Source: Campylobacteraceae bacterium
GTDB lineage: Bacteria > Campylobacterota > Campylobacteria > Campylobacterales > Sulfurospirillaceae
Reading direction: 5' to 3'
Length of the DNA: 38,226 bases
NCBI GenBank assembly: GCA_027055635.1
Contig: JALUMZ010000111.1
Span: 1-38,226 of the forward strand
In this document: positions 15,467-24,821 of the stretch, in pieces
Position numbering within the stretch: the stretch's first letter is position 1
How the letters are laid out: each line of letters starts with the position of its first letter
Notes under the pieces: model-generated
Seen by the model: only the letters and a program-made list of their open reading frames with translations
Told to the model about the DNA's origin: nothing
Databases searched by the model: none
Translations under genes and position numbers: made by a program

Positions 15467-16231
15467 ATGGATTTTAAGAAAATATTTGTATCTCACAAAG
15501 AGAGGATACTCACTTCGATAGCATTAGTATTAGTTGCTTTAGCTGTGGCAGTTATTGACAATACTCTTCTTACATGGTTGGTTTTAGGTGCTATATACCT
15601 AGTCTCTTTTTATGAAGCCATGAATCTTTTTGAGATCAAAGAAAAAAAATACCTAGTTTATGCTTTAGCTCTTTGGCTTGCCGCTTTTATATATCCAAAT
15701 CCAGACGATCTTTTTTATCTTGTTATAATTATATTTTTATCTATCATGGTTCATAAAAAAGATGTCAATTACCGTGTTTTGGCCCCGTTTTTCTACCCTA
15801 CACTATCTATGCTTTTTCTATTTGCCCTATATAAAGACTTTGGTATGGGTACGATTGTGTGGTTGGTAGTGATTGTTGCCGGAGCAGATATAGGAGCTTA
15901 TATTACAGGTAAGAGCATAGGGAAAACTCCATTTTCAAAAACATCTCCAAACAAGACTTGGGAGGGGGTGATAGGAGGTATCTTGATGGCAACTATCCTA
16001 GGCTCTATTGTCGGACTTGGAAGTGTTGAGCTAAATATCTCACTACTCGTCTCTTTTCTTGTTGCCCTATCATCTGTTTGGGGTGATCTGTTTGAGAGTT
16101 ATCTCAAGAGAGAAGCTGGTGTGAAAGATAGCGGTGCGATCTTTCCGGGTCACGGAGGTATGCTTGATAGGCTAGATGGTTATCTCTTTGGTTCTATAGT
16201 TATGACTGTACTTCTTAGGGGTCTGCTTTAG
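15467..16231 (+). CDS. cdsA: Phosphatidate cytidylyltransferase
   Basis: This 254-residue membrane protein has about seven to eight helices. The CDP-diglyceride synthase signature is complete: SPNKTWEGVIGG at about 165 and KREAGVKDSGAIFPGHGGMLDRLDG near the end, with the aspartates that bind metal and CTP. It makes CDP-diacylglycerol from phosphatidate and CTP, the branch point for phosphatidylglycerol and phosphatidylethanolamine. ATG 15467 (MDFKK) is preferred over TTG 15455, with GGAA upstream. The dxr ATG follows its TAG with no gap, an arrangement common in bacteria. Confidence 0.93.
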   Translation: MDFKKIFVSHKERILTSIALVLVALAVAVIDNTLLTWLVLGAIYLVSFYEAMNLFEIKEKKYLVYALALWLAAFIYPNPDDLFYLVIIIFLSIMVHKKDVNYRVLAPFFYPTLSMLFLFALYKDFGMGTIVWLVVIVAGADIGAYITGKSIGKTPFSKTSPNKTWEGVIGGILMATILGSIVGLGSVELNISLLVSFLVALSSVWGDLFESYLKREAGVKDSGAIFPGHGGMLDRLDGYLFGSIVMTVLLRGLL

Positions 16232-17305
16232 ATGATACTGCTTGGTTCTACAGGCTCTATCGGTGTCAATACACTTAAATTAGCAAAAAAATTTGCTCTA
16301 CATGTAGAGACTCTAGTCGCAGGGAAAAATATAGATCTCTTAAACAAGCAGATAGAAGAATTTCACCCAAAGTATGTCTGTGTCAGCGAAAAAGACTCAA
16401 AAAATAGAGTAAAACATGATAGAGTTTTTGTTGGAGCGGAGGGGATTTTAGAGGTTATAAGTAGAAGTCAAAGTGATTTGGTAGTAAATGCCCTTGTTGG
16501 ATTTGCAGGTTTAGCCCCCTCTATAAAAACCCAAGAATTAGGTAAAAAGTTGGCTTTAGCAAACAAAGAGTCTTTGGTTGTTGCGGGAAATTTATTGGAT
16601 ACTGATAAAATCATACCCATAGATAGTGAACATTTTGGTCTAAAGTACCTTTTAAATGGTAGAAAAGTAACATCAATGACGATAACTGCAAGTGGCGGTT
16701 CATTTCGAGATACTCCTCTTGAAAAACTCTCTCTCATGAGTGTAACCCAAGCCCTAAATCATCCAAACTGGTCTATGGGCAAAAAAATCACGATAGACAG
16801 TGCAACTATGACAAATAAAATTTTTGAGCTTTTAGAGGCAAAGTGGCTCTATGGATGTCAAAATTTAGATGCCATCATAGAGACAAAATCCATCATACAT
16901 GCCTTTGTCAACTTTATAGATGGAAGTACAACGGCACACTTTGCAAATGCAGATATGCAACTTCCTATCTCCTTTGCACTCAAGGGAAATATCGAAGAGG
17001 AGATATTGCCACATGTAAACTTATTGGAAGTTGGAAATTTAGAATTTAGAGAGATACAAGAGGCAAGATACCCTATGTGGGAGTTGAGAGAAGATATACT
17101 TAAAAACCCTCAACTTGGAGTTGTGTTAAATGCTGCAAATGAAATCAGTGTAGCAAAATTTTTGAATAACGAGATAAATATACTCGATATTGCAAAGATA
17201 AATAAAAAAGCATACAGGTATTTTGAGAGTGTCAGGCCTGTAAATTTGGATGATATTTTTGAAATAGATAAAGAAGTAAGAAAATTTTCTAAAGGAGATT
17301 TATGA
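16232..17305 (+). CDS. dxr: 1-deoxy-D-xylulose 5-phosphate reductoisomerase
   Basis: At 357 residues it is slightly shorter than E. coli Dxr (398). The NADPH-binding GSTGSIG is at the very start, followed by ALANKESLV, the metal and substrate segment PIDSEHFGL, ASGGSFRDTP, and HPNWSMGKKITIDSATMTNK. Dxr catalyses the first committed step of the MEP isoprenoid pathway. The second residue group (MILLGSTGSIG) shows that the start is correct and the N terminus is short. It forms an operon with cdsA (no gap) and uraA (ATGA overlap). Confidence 0.95.
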   Translation: MILLGSTGSIGVNTLKLAKKFALHVETLVAGKNIDLLNKQIEEFHPKYVCVSEKDSKNRVKHDRVFVGAEGILEVISRSQSDLVVNALVGFAGLAPSIKTQELGKKLALANKESLVVAGNLLDTDKIIPIDSEHFGLKYLLNGRKVTSMTITASGGSFRDTPLEKLSLMSVTQALNHPNWSMGKKITIDSATMTNKIFELLEAKWLYGCQNLDAIIETKSIIHAFVNFIDGSTTAHFANADMQLPISFALKGNIEEEILPHVNLLEVGNLEFREIQEARYPMWELREDILKNPQLGVVLNAANEISVAKFLNNEINILDIAKINKKAYRYFESVRPVNLDDIFEIDKEVRKFSKGDL

Positions 17306-18549
17306 GTAAAACAGACTATAATTTTCGTCTAAGAGACAGCGTAGTTGGTTTGCAGTTTTTGTTTGTAGCATTTGGTGCTTTGGTTCTCGTTCCGATTTTG
17401 ACAGGACTTGATCCTAATGTTGCTCTTTTTACAGCGGGTTTGGGAACGCTTTTGTTTCAGGTTATCAATAGAAAAACCGTACCCCCTATCTTTTTGGCTT
17501 CCTCGTTTGCCTTTATAGCGCCCATCATATATGGCGTAAAAACATGGGGGATTGCGGGAACTATGTCAGGACTTGCTGCAGCTGGACTTTTGTATGTGGT
17601 TTTGAGTTTTGCTATAAGAATTTATGGCTCAAACTTTATACACAAGCTTTTGCCGGCAGTTGTGGTCGGACCTGTCATCATGACGATTGGTTTGATACTC
17701 TCCCCGGTGGCAGTTCATATGGCGATGGGTCAAACAGGTGATGGATCTGCTGTTTTAGTTCCATTTGATAAAGCCATAGTTATATCTATGATTTCATTGG
17801 CAACTACTCTTCTAGTCTCTTTGCTTGGCAAAGGTGTATTTAGATTACTGCCTATTCTATCAGGAATTGTGGTTGGATATATAGTCTCCTTGATGTACGG
17901 AATAGTGAGTTTTGATGCTGTTTCAAAAGCTGCTTGGTTTACTATACCTCATTTTGTAGCACCGCAGCTTAATTGGCAAGCTATTATATATATAGTTCCT
18001 ATTGCCATTGCACCGGCAGTTGAGCATATCGGAGATATTTTAGCCATCAGTCGAGTAACGAAGAAAGATTATCTAAAGGAGCCCGGGTTAAAAAATACAC
18101 TCTTGGGTGATGGGTTGGCGACGAGCTTGGCTGCATGCTTTGGTGGTCCACCAAATACAACATACTCAGAAGTTACAGGAGCTGTTACTATCACAAAGGC
18201 TTATAACCCTGCCATAATGACATGGGCAGCAATTTTTGCTATTATTTTGGCATTTGTAGGGAAATTAGGTGGTCTCTTGGCAACTATACCGGTGCCTGTG
18301 ATGGGTGGAATTATGCTTTTGCTTTTTGGTATAATAGCATCTATCGGAATGGGAACGCTGATAAAAGAGAAGGCAGATTTGGAAGATCCTAGAAATATGA
18401 TCATAGTATCTATGATTTTGGTTTTTGCTATTGGAGGCTTTACATTTGATTTTGGTGGAGTTGCTTTTAGTGGTATAGGACTTGGGGCAGTTGTCGGGAT
18501 ATTTTTAAATTTAGTGTTGCCAAAGACAAAACATTTAGAAGGTTATTAG
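17302..18549 (+). CDS. uraA: Uracil/xanthine permease of the NCS2 family (UraA-like)
   Basis: This 415-residue protein has about 14 membrane segments. NCS2 features are QFLFVAFGALVLVPILTGLDPNVAL at the start, FLASSFAFIAPI, PAVEHIGDILAIS (the conserved glutamate of the substrate site) and FGGPPNTTYSEVTGAV. UraA members carry uracil with protons; xanthine carriers are the alternative. The ATG overlaps the dxr stop codon as ATGA, with GGAG upstream, so it belongs to the same operon. Confidence 0.85.
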   Translation: MSKTDYNFRLRDSVVGLQFLFVAFGALVLVPILTGLDPNVALFTAGLGTLLFQVINRKTVPPIFLASSFAFIAPIIYGVKTWGIAGTMSGLAAAGLLYVVLSFAIRIYGSNFIHKLLPAVVVGPVIMTIGLILSPVAVHMAMGQTGDGSAVLVPFDKAIVISMISLATTLLVSLLGKGVFRLLPILSGIVVGYIVSLMYGIVSFDAVSKAAWFTIPHFVAPQLNWQAIIYIVPIAIAPAVEHIGDILAISRVTKKDYLKEPGLKNTLLGDGLATSLAACFGGPPNTTYSEVTGAVTITKAYNPAIMTWAAIFAIILAFVGKLGGLLATIPVPVMGGIMLLLFGIIASIGMGTLIKEKADLEDPRNMIIVSMILVFAIGGFTFDFGGVAFSGIGLGAVVGIFLNLVLPKTKHLEGY

Positions 18550-18559
18550 GAGATAAAAT

Positions 18560-21442
18560 ATGAAACAATACACCAGCGGCGGACTTATAAAATTATTAAT
18601 GTTTTTATCTGTTGCTGGGTTTATTGTTATTGCGCTAGTGCTGATTTTGGTATTTAAAGATGCTTCATATGATTATTTTAATAAATCGTTATCATCTACA
18701 AAGGTAAGCTACTATAAAAAAGCAAAAATTGAGGCTCAAGATAGAGTTCAAAAACTTATAAATTTTGTAAATATATATAAAAAAACTGCAAAAGAGAGCT
18801 CAAAACAAAGAGTAAAAGATAATGTAAACTTTGCTATAAATATAATAAATAATATATACAAACAGTATTCTGATTTTCCAAAAGATATTATCATTGAAAA
18901 GATAAAAAACAGACTTAGAGATATAAGATTTTTTGAAAACAAGACAGGATACTTTTTTATATATAGTTTGAAGGGTAAATGTATATTGCTACCGATTAAA
19001 CCCGAGCTAGAGGGTAGAAATATGATAGATATGCAAGATACCAGGAAGAGATACATCGTAAAAGATAGTATAAATATTGCAAAGCATAAGGGTGAGGGAT
19101 TTTATTCGTGGTGGTGGTATAAGACAGGCAAAAACAGGATGAAAAAGAAGATAGGATATATCAAGATTTTTAAGCCTCTTGGTATATTTGTCGGTACTGC
19201 AAGATATGAAGAAGATGTTTTGGAGTATATCAAAAAAGATATAAGAACATATCTAAATGGGCTTGATATGGACGATTATAGCTATATCTTTGCTTATGAT
19301 TTTTCTGGAAATGATATCATAAATAATGGAAAACTACATAAGATTAATAAATGGAATGAGATAGTAGCAGGAGAGCATATTGTAAGGAGGGCGATAAAGG
19401 GAGCACAGGTAATTCCGAGTGGTTTTTTTATGACATATCGGACAAAGGAGAAGAGAAAGAGACTTTCATATATAAAGTTGATTCCAGAGATTAGTTGGGT
19501 TATAGGGGCAAATGTAGATACTAAAAAGGCAGACTTTATTTACGAAAAAGAGAGAGAAATATTGAAAGGTAGCTTGGATAAAACTGTGCAAAGAGCAATT
19601 TTTATCTCGAGTTTTGTTCTCGCTATTTTTATTTTTATTTTTTTATTGATCTCTATCAAAATAAAACAACTTATAAAGCAACTTGAACAGAAGATTCGCT
19701 TTAGAACAAAGCAACTCTTAGAGCAAAAAAGTGTCTTTGAGACACTTTTTAATAAATCCCATGATGGAATTTTGCTTACAAAACATAAGAAGATTATTGA
19801 TTGCAATAGATCAATGTATAGTATGTATGGCTATGGAAAGAAAGAGGATTTCATAAATATAAAAGCTTCATCTCTTTTCCCAAAATTTCAAGAAGATGGA
19901 AGAAATTCAATGGAAAAACTAGAAGAATTTATAGAAGTTGCAAGAGAAAAAGGTTTTAATGAATTTGAGTTTTTGGCAAAAAGAGTTGATGGGCAAGAGT
20001 TTTGGATAGATATAACTATAACAAAGATAATTCTTGATGGAATTTCAATAGGCTACTTTGTCTTTAAAGATATCGATAAAAGAAAAAAGATAGAAAAAGA
20101 TTTTAAGATTCAACAAGAGAAGCTCTTCTTCCAGGCAAGGCATGACTCTTTAACATCTTTACCAAATCGGATGTTGCTTATGGATAGATTACACCAAAGC
20201 ATAAAAAGAGTAGATAGAAATGGCGGAATTTTTGCTGTTGTATTTTTAGATATAGATAATTTCAAAATGATAAATGATGTTTTTGGTCATGATATAGGGG
20301 ATTTGCTATTGATTGAGATAGCTTCAATTTTAAGATCCTTTACAAGAATCACAGATATAGTCTCGAGATTTGGCGGAGATGAGTTTGTGTTGGTACTGGA
20401 TGATTTAAACAAGGTCGATGATAGCTCTAGAATTTTACAAAAAATATTGGATAGGTTTCAAGAACCTTTTATCTTGCAGGGTAATCCGTTTGATATCACT
20501 TTTAGCATGGGAGTTTCAATCTATCCAAACAGTGCAATAAACGAAGAAGATTTATTGAAATTTGCAGATATGGCTATGTATAGAGCAAAAGAGAGCGGTA
20601 AAAATAGATATCTATACTACGATGAGAGTATGAATATAGACATGTTAAATCATATCAAAATAGAGCAGGACATCAAAAGAGGTGTCAAAAATGATGAGTT
20701 TATACTCCATTTTCAACCTCAATATGAAGTAGGAACACATAAGATATTAGGTTTTGAGGCATTGGTGAGATGGCAACATCCAAAATATGGACTTACATAT
20801 CCAGACTATTTCATACAGATTGCAGAAAACAGTAATCTGATAATTCCTCTTGGAGAATTAATCTCTAAAAAAGCAATAGAGCAGATATCAAAATGGTACA
20901 AAGAGGGCTTAAATCCCGGAATTATTTCTATAAACTTCACTTCAAAACAACTTGAAAATAAGAGTTTTTTTGATGTTTTGAGTGCTTACATGCAGGAGTA
21001 TGGTTGTGAGTCTAGTTGGATAGAGGCTGAGTTGATAGAGAGATATGTGATGAGTGATACAGAGAAAACATCCAAGATATTAGAAAAATTTAAAGAGCTA
21101 GGAGTGGATGTTTCTATTGATGATTTCGGTACGGGCTACTCTTCGCTAAGCTACTTGAAACATTTGGAAATTTCTAAATTAAAGATTGATAAAGTATTTA
21201 TAGATGATATTTCAAAAGATAAGAGAGACAGAGCTATAGCAAGGAGTATAATTGATCTATCCCGTGGTTTGGATTTGAAAGTTTTAGCAGAGGGTGTTGA
21301 GACGAAAGAGCAGTACGATATACTAAAAGATATGGGTTGTGAGATTATACAAGGGTATTATTTCTCAAAACCTCTCTCTAGCGATGACGCAAGAAATTTA
21401 TTGCTAAAAAGAGGAGAAGAGACAGAGCAGCTACAAGTATAA
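18560..21442 (+). CDS. Membrane Cache-PAS-GGDEF-EAL cyclic-di-GMP signalling protein
   Basis: The 960-residue protein has a membrane helix at about 10-32, a periplasmic Cache-type sensor (about 40-340; GYFFIYSLKGKCILLP, then GEGFYSWWWYKTG and GIFVGTARYEEDV), a second helix at 347-368, a PAS domain (about 390-505), GGDEF (RFGGDEF, G605) and EAL (EALVRWQ, E733). The GGDEF site is intact and RITD five residues upstream is a normal inhibitory I-site. EAL landmarks SINFTSKQL, DDFGTGYSS, AEGVET and QGYYFSKP are also present, so both synthesis and hydrolysis of c-di-GMP look possible. The ligand is unknown. It follows uraA by 10 bases. Its last 65 bases overlap znuB on the other strand. Confidence 0.92.
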   Translation: MKQYTSGGLIKLLMFLSVAGFIVIALVLILVFKDASYDYFNKSLSSTKVSYYKKAKIEAQDRVQKLINFVNIYKKTAKESSKQRVKDNVNFAINIINNIYKQYSDFPKDIIIEKIKNRLRDIRFFENKTGYFFIYSLKGKCILLPIKPELEGRNMIDMQDTRKRYIVKDSINIAKHKGEGFYSWWWYKTGKNRMKKKIGYIKIFKPLGIFVGTARYEEDVLEYIKKDIRTYLNGLDMDDYSYIFAYDFSGNDIINNGKLHKINKWNEIVAGEHIVRRAIKGAQVIPSGFFMTYRTKEKRKRLSYIKLIPEISWVIGANVDTKKADFIYEKEREILKGSLDKTVQRAIFISSFVLAIFIFIFLLISIKIKQLIKQLEQKIRFRTKQLLEQKSVFETLFNKSHDGILLTKHKKIIDCNRSMYSMYGYGKKEDFINIKASSLFPKFQEDGRNSMEKLEEFIEVAREKGFNEFEFLAKRVDGQEFWIDITITKIILDGISIGYFVFKDIDKRKKIEKDFKIQQEKLFFQARHDSLTSLPNRMLLMDRLHQSIKRVDRNGGIFAVVFLDIDNFKMINDVFGHDIGDLLLIEIASILRSFTRITDIVSRFGGDEFVLVLDDLNKVDDSSRILQKILDRFQEPFILQGNPFDITFSMGVSIYPNSAINEEDLLKFADMAMYRAKESGKNRYLYYDESMNIDMLNHIKIEQDIKRGVKNDEFILHFQPQYEVGTHKILGFEALVRWQHPKYGLTYPDYFIQIAENSNLIIPLGELISKKAIEQISKWYKEGLNPGIISINFTSKQLENKSFFDVLSAYMQEYGCESSWIEAELIERYVMSDTEKTSKILEKFKELGVDVSIDDFGTGYSSLSYLKHLEISKLKIDKVFIDDISKDKRDRAIARSIIDLSRGLDLKVLAEGVETKEQYDILKDMGCEIIQGYYFSKPLSSDDARNLLLKRGEETEQLQV

Positions 21443-22184
21443 TGCTTGCGCCGGAAGTAAGATCATAGGTATATGAAAGATACAATCCCACAAGAGTAAA
21501 ACACGCAGACAAAAGAGCTGATATAGACATCATACCGCCAAGCGTAGAGGAGAGTTTCTCTGCTATATAAACAGGTATAGTTAAGAGTGCTATGACCAAG
21601 ATAAGCCCGACAATTTTGATAGATACAACAACTGTAAGAGCCGATAAAACCAAAATAAGTGTATAAAAGAACTTTACATGAACACCTCTTAGAGAGGCAT
21701 ATTCACTATCATAAGATACTGCTAGTATATCTCTATACCAAAATATAGTGATAAAGAGGATAATTAGAAGCAGTATAGATATGAAAAGTAGATCATCTCT
21801 ACTGACTGCGAGGATAGAGCCAAAAAGATAGCTCATCAAATCAACATTATATCCGGGTGTCAAATCGATGAACAGAACTCCTATAGCCATACCGACTGCC
21901 CAGATCAGACCTATAAAAGTGTCTATTCTGTTTTTTTGCTTTAGGCTGATAGAGGCCAAAATCAGAGCTGCTCCAACGGCAAACATAGATGCCCCAAAGA
22001 AGATAGGGAAGCCAAAGTATATCGCCATACCTATTCCGCCATAAGAGGTATGCGCTATACCGCCGGCTAAAAAAACCATCCGATTTACTACTATCAAAGA
22101 GCCAATGATACCGGCACAGATGCTAATCAATACCCCGGCAATCAGTGCATTTTGTATGAAGCTATATGATAGTGCCTCTAGCAT
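21378..22184 (-). CDS. znuB: Zinc/manganese-type ABC transporter permease (ABC-3 family)
   Basis: This 268-residue protein has about eight membrane helices and the ABC-3 family pattern: GSLIVVNRMVFLAGGIAHTSYGGIG at about 30-55, GSILAVSRDDL, and VSIKIVGLILVIALLTIPVYIAEKLS, the likely ATPase-coupling region. It is the membrane channel of the znuA-znuC-znuB metal importer. ATG 22184 (MLEAL) is preferred over GTG 22190 because AAGGAG stands 5 bases before it. Its start overlaps the end of znuC, and its end overlaps the convergent signalling gene by 65 bases. Zinc is the most likely metal, manganese or iron are alternatives. Confidence 0.87.
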   Translation of the reverse strand: MLEALSYSFIQNALIAGVLISICAGIIGSLIVVNRMVFLAGGIAHTSYGGIGMAIYFGFPIFFGASMFAVGAALILASISLKQKNRIDTFIGLIWAVGMAIGVLFIDLTPGYNVDLMSYLFGSILAVSRDDLLFISILLLIILFITIFWYRDILAVSYDSEYASLRGVHVKFFYTLILVLSALTVVVSIKIVGLILVIALLTIPVYIAEKLSSTLGGMMSISALLSACFTLVGLYLSYTYDLTSGASIILVAALSLLLFLAINFLRHR

Positions 22185-22933
22185 GAACACTCCTTTTTGG
22201 TTTTGCTTCCAAGTAAATTTAAGAGCTCTACTTCACAAAAATGCTCATCTTTGGTCTTAAATTTGTTTTGATTTGCCCCTATATCATGAAGAATCAGAGT
22301 CCTGTTTATATATGCTACTTTTGAGGCATACTCAAGTATGATTGATATGTCATGACTCACAACCACTACTGTTATATCCTTATTGAGAATCTTTAAAAGC
22401 TCATATACCTCTTTTTGTCCTTTTGCATCTATACTCGAAGTTGGTTCATCTAATAGTAATATTTGAGGATCTGTAAAGAGGGCACGAGCGATCATAACTC
22501 TTTGTCTTTGACCCCCAGAGAGGGATCCTATCTTGTTTTTTGCAAACTCTTTCATGCCCACTTTTTGGAGGACATTATAGGCTTTGGCGATTTCGTCTTT
22601 GCTGTAACCAAAAAGAACTCTTCTCTTGCTTGTGTGCCCCATCAAGACAACTTCAAAAACTCTAATAGGAAAATCAGTATTTACATTGGTATTTTGTGGT
22701 ACATATCCAATCTTCTTTAAGCATGACGAGGAGGCTTTGCCTTCTATCTCGATACTCCCTTTTTGGATCTTGTTTATGCCTAAGATTAACTTCAAAAGTG
22801 TAGATTTTCCCCCGCCGTTTGGACCGATAATGGCTAAAAAATCTTTTTTGTTTATGCTTAGATTTATATTTTCAAGCGCTCTTTGTTTTTCATAGGTAAA
22901 GTAGAGGTTTTTTATCTCAAGTATGGGGCTCAT
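22178..22933 (-). CDS. znuC: Zinc/manganese-type ABC transporter ATP-binding protein
   Basis: This 251-residue ABC ATPase has Walker A GPNGGGKST, the Q-loop in GYVPQN, the signature LSGGQRQR, Walker B ILLLDEP and the switch histidine in VVSHD. The C terminus ends in a short Cys/Lys tail (KTKKECSC). The start at 22933 (MSPILE) is chosen because its ATG overlaps the znuA stop as ATGA, which is typical of translational coupling; the ORF-track start at 22975 would lie inside znuA. It powers metal import with the flanking permease and binding protein. Confidence 0.9.
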   Translation of the reverse strand: MSPILEIKNLYFTYEKQRALENINLSINKKDFLAIIGPNGGGKSTLLKLILGINKIQKGSIEIEGKASSSCLKKIGYVPQNTNVNTDFPIRVFEVVLMGHTSKRRVLFGYSKDEIAKAYNVLQKVGMKEFAKNKIGSLSGGQRQRVMIARALFTDPQILLLDEPTSSIDAKGQKEVYELLKILNKDITVVVVSHDISIILEYASKVAYINRTLILHDIGANQNKFKTKDEHFCEVELLNLLGSKTKKECSC

Positions 22934-23766
22934 TGTGCGATAGCTTTTGCGAAATCGATAAGATTTTCTTCCCATTTTGGATTTAGTGGAGTTACTTTTA
23001 TGACTTTTATATTTAACTCTTTTGCTAACTCTTTTGCTATTTTGTCAGAAAATTCAGGCTGGGTAAATATAGCTTTGATCTTCTCTTTTTTAGCAATTTT
23101 GATGATTTTTATCATGCTCTTTGGTTTTATGGTTTTTCCCTCTATCTCTATTGGTAGTTGAGTTAAATGATACTCATTTGCAAAGTATCCCCATGCAGGG
23201 TGAAAAACCATAAACTTACTGTTTTTTGGAGCTTTTTGGAGTATGTTTTTGATCTTTTTATCGATACTCTCTACATGTAGTATGAAATCCCTATAGTTTT
23301 TTTTATAAAAAGTACAATTTTTAGTATCCTTTTTACAAAGTGTTTTAGAGATCTCTTTGGCTATAAGTTTTATATTTTTAGGTGCTACCCAGATATGTGG
23401 ATCCAAATGCTCTTTCTTTGTGCTAGCACCTTTAAATGTAGCCATAGGCTCTTTTTTTATATCCTTACTTAAATCAACTACAAGCATATTTTTGTTTTGG
23501 TTTGTAAATCTTGGAAGCCAAGCATTTTCAAACTCTACGCCTATGGCAAAATATATATCTGCCCTAGATATATCTCTCATTTGCCTAGGTTTGGGTTCAT
23601 AAGTATGTGGTGAGTCTCCCGGCTTAACCATAACACTTACTTTTACCAAATCTTGTCCGATGGACTTTACAAAAGAGACTTCAGGCAATACACTAACTAC
23701 TATATTTAGCTTTGCATACAAAAAAGAGTTGAAAATCAGGGTTGAAAATAGTATAATCTTTAACAT
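22930..23766 (-). CDS. znuA: Metal-binding periplasmic protein of a zinc/manganese ABC transporter
   Basis: This 278-residue cluster A-I binding protein has a signal peptide (MLKIILFSTLIFNSFLYA). Metal ligands are expected from SPHTYEPKP (His), LDPHIWVAP (His), VFHPAWGYF (His) and the C-terminal TQPEFSD acidic position. It lacks the long histidine-rich loop of E. coli ZnuA, so zinc is likely but manganese is possible. It is the first gene of the znuACB operon. No Shine-Dalgarno sequence is visible before the ATG, and a TATAAT box lies only six bases upstream, suggesting a leaderless or nearly leaderless message. Confidence 0.88.
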   Translation of the reverse strand: MLKIILFSTLIFNSFLYAKLNIVVSVLPEVSFVKSIGQDLVKVSVMVKPGDSPHTYEPKPRQMRDISRADIYFAIGVEFENAWLPRFTNQNKNMLVVDLSKDIKKEPMATFKGASTKKEHLDPHIWVAPKNIKLIAKEISKTLCKKDTKNCTFYKKNYRDFILHVESIDKKIKNILQKAPKNSKFMVFHPAWGYFANEYHLTQLPIEIEGKTIKPKSMIKIIKIAKKEKIKAIFTQPEFSDKIAKELAKELNIKVIKVTPLNPKWEENLIDFAKAIAQ

Positions 23767-23772
23767 AAGCGA

Positions 23773-23778
23773 ATTATA
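23773..23778 (-). promoter_or_regulatory. TATAAT directly before znuA (possible leaderless promoter)
   Basis: On the minus strand TATAAT ends six bases before the znuA ATG. A start site at the usual distance would fall at or next to the ATG. A second candidate, TATAAAAT a few bases further upstream, would still give a leader of fewer than about ten bases. Confidence 0.45.
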
Positions 23779-23794
23779 TTTTATATATGCTTAA

Positions 23795-23811
23795 ATGCGA
23801 CTTAGTCGCAT
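23795..23811. promoter_or_regulatory. Palindrome between znuA and tsaD
   Basis: ATGCGAC-TTA-GTCGCAT is a perfect 7-bp inverted repeat, more GC-rich than its surroundings. It lies between the divergent znuA and tsaD genes, upstream of the znuA -10 box and in the tsaD leader. It could be an operator for a metal regulator or a leader hairpin. I cannot match it to a known Zur or Fur box. Confidence 0.5.
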
Positions 23812-23831
23812 AAAATATGAAAGGTCTATTT

Positions 23832-24821
23832 TTGATTTTAAGTATAGAGAGCAGTTGTGATGATAGCTCCATAGCAGTCACTAGGATAGAGGATAAAAAA
23901 CTACTGTTTCATAAAAAGATTTCTCAAGAGTTGCTACACTCAAAGTATGGTGGAGTAGTGCCAGAGCTTGCAGCTAGACTTCATGCAACAGCACTTCCAA
24001 AGATACTCGAAGAGACAAAAGAGTACTTTAGTGAACTAAAAGCAGTAGCAGTTACAAATGCACCGGGTCTTAGCGTAACTCTTGTCGAGGGAGTGGTGAT
24101 GGCAAAGGCACTTGGTATCTCTTTGGGGCTTCCTCTTTTGCCTATCAACCATCTAAAAGGTCATATATACTCTTTGTTTATCGAAAAAGAGGAGAGGTTT
24201 CCAATGGATCTGTTGTTAGTTTCAGGAGGTCATACCCAAATCCTACATGTAGAGGGATATGATGAGGTAGAGCTCTTGGCAACTACACTAGATGACAGCT
24301 TTGGAGAGAGCTTTGATAAAGTCTCAAAGATGTTAGGATTAGGGTATCCCGGAGGTCCTGTTGTTCAAGAGTACGCAAAAAAAGGTGATATATCAAAGTT
24401 CTCTTTTACAGTGCCTTTGCAAAATTCACCAAAAGTTGCCTTTAGCTACTCCGGATTGAAAAATCAAGTCAGACTTGCCATAGAGTCACTTGAACGATTA
24501 GATGAGCAGGCAAGAGCAGACATAAGTGCTTCATTTCAGAAAACAGCAGTTGAACATCTGATACAAAAATTAAAAAAAGCCTATAAAGGTAAAAAGATAG
24601 AGAATTTTGGTGTAGTAGGAGGTGCGAGTGCAAATATCTATCTAAGGCAGAGACTTGAAGGTTTTTGTAAAGATAAAAAAGCCTCTTTACATGTAGCCGA
24701 GTTAAAATACTGCTCTGACAATGCAGCGATGATAGGCAGATGTGCCATAGATGCGTTTAAGTTGGGTAAATTTAAGAGATTTGAGGATATAGCTATATCC
24801 CCAAGAACAGTGTATGGTTAA
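23832..24821 (+). CDS. tsaD: tRNA N6-adenosine threonylcarbamoyltransferase
   Basis: This is the Kae1/TsaD family protein that, with TsaB and TsaE, places threonylcarbamoyl on A37 of tRNAs reading ANN codons. Evidence: [13 protein letters not shown] at the N terminus, [12 protein letters not shown], the metal-binding NHLKGHIYS (the HxxxH-type site), SGGHTQI, GGASAN and CSDNAAMIG. The ORF-track start is ATG 23817, but TTG 23832 has AAAGG seven bases before it and gives the family-like [11 protein letters not shown] (329 residues). ATG 23817 has no ribosome binding site. The last four bases overlap the convergent ABC permease gene. Confidence 0.94.
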   Translation: MILSIESSCDDSSIAVTRIEDKKLLFHKKISQELLHSKYGGVVPELAARLHATALPKILEETKEYFSELKAVAVTNAPGLSVTLVEGVVMAKALGISLGLPLLPINHLKGHIYSLFIEKEERFPMDLLLVSGGHTQILHVEGYDEVELLATTLDDSFGESFDKVSKMLGLGYPGGPVVQEYAKKGDISKFSFTVPLQNSPKVAFSYSGLKNQVRLAIESLERLDEQARADISASFQKTAVEHLIQKLKKAYKGKKIENFGVVGGASANIYLRQRLEGFCKDKKASLHVAELKYCSDNAAMIGRCAIDAFKLGKFKRFEDIAISPRTVYG

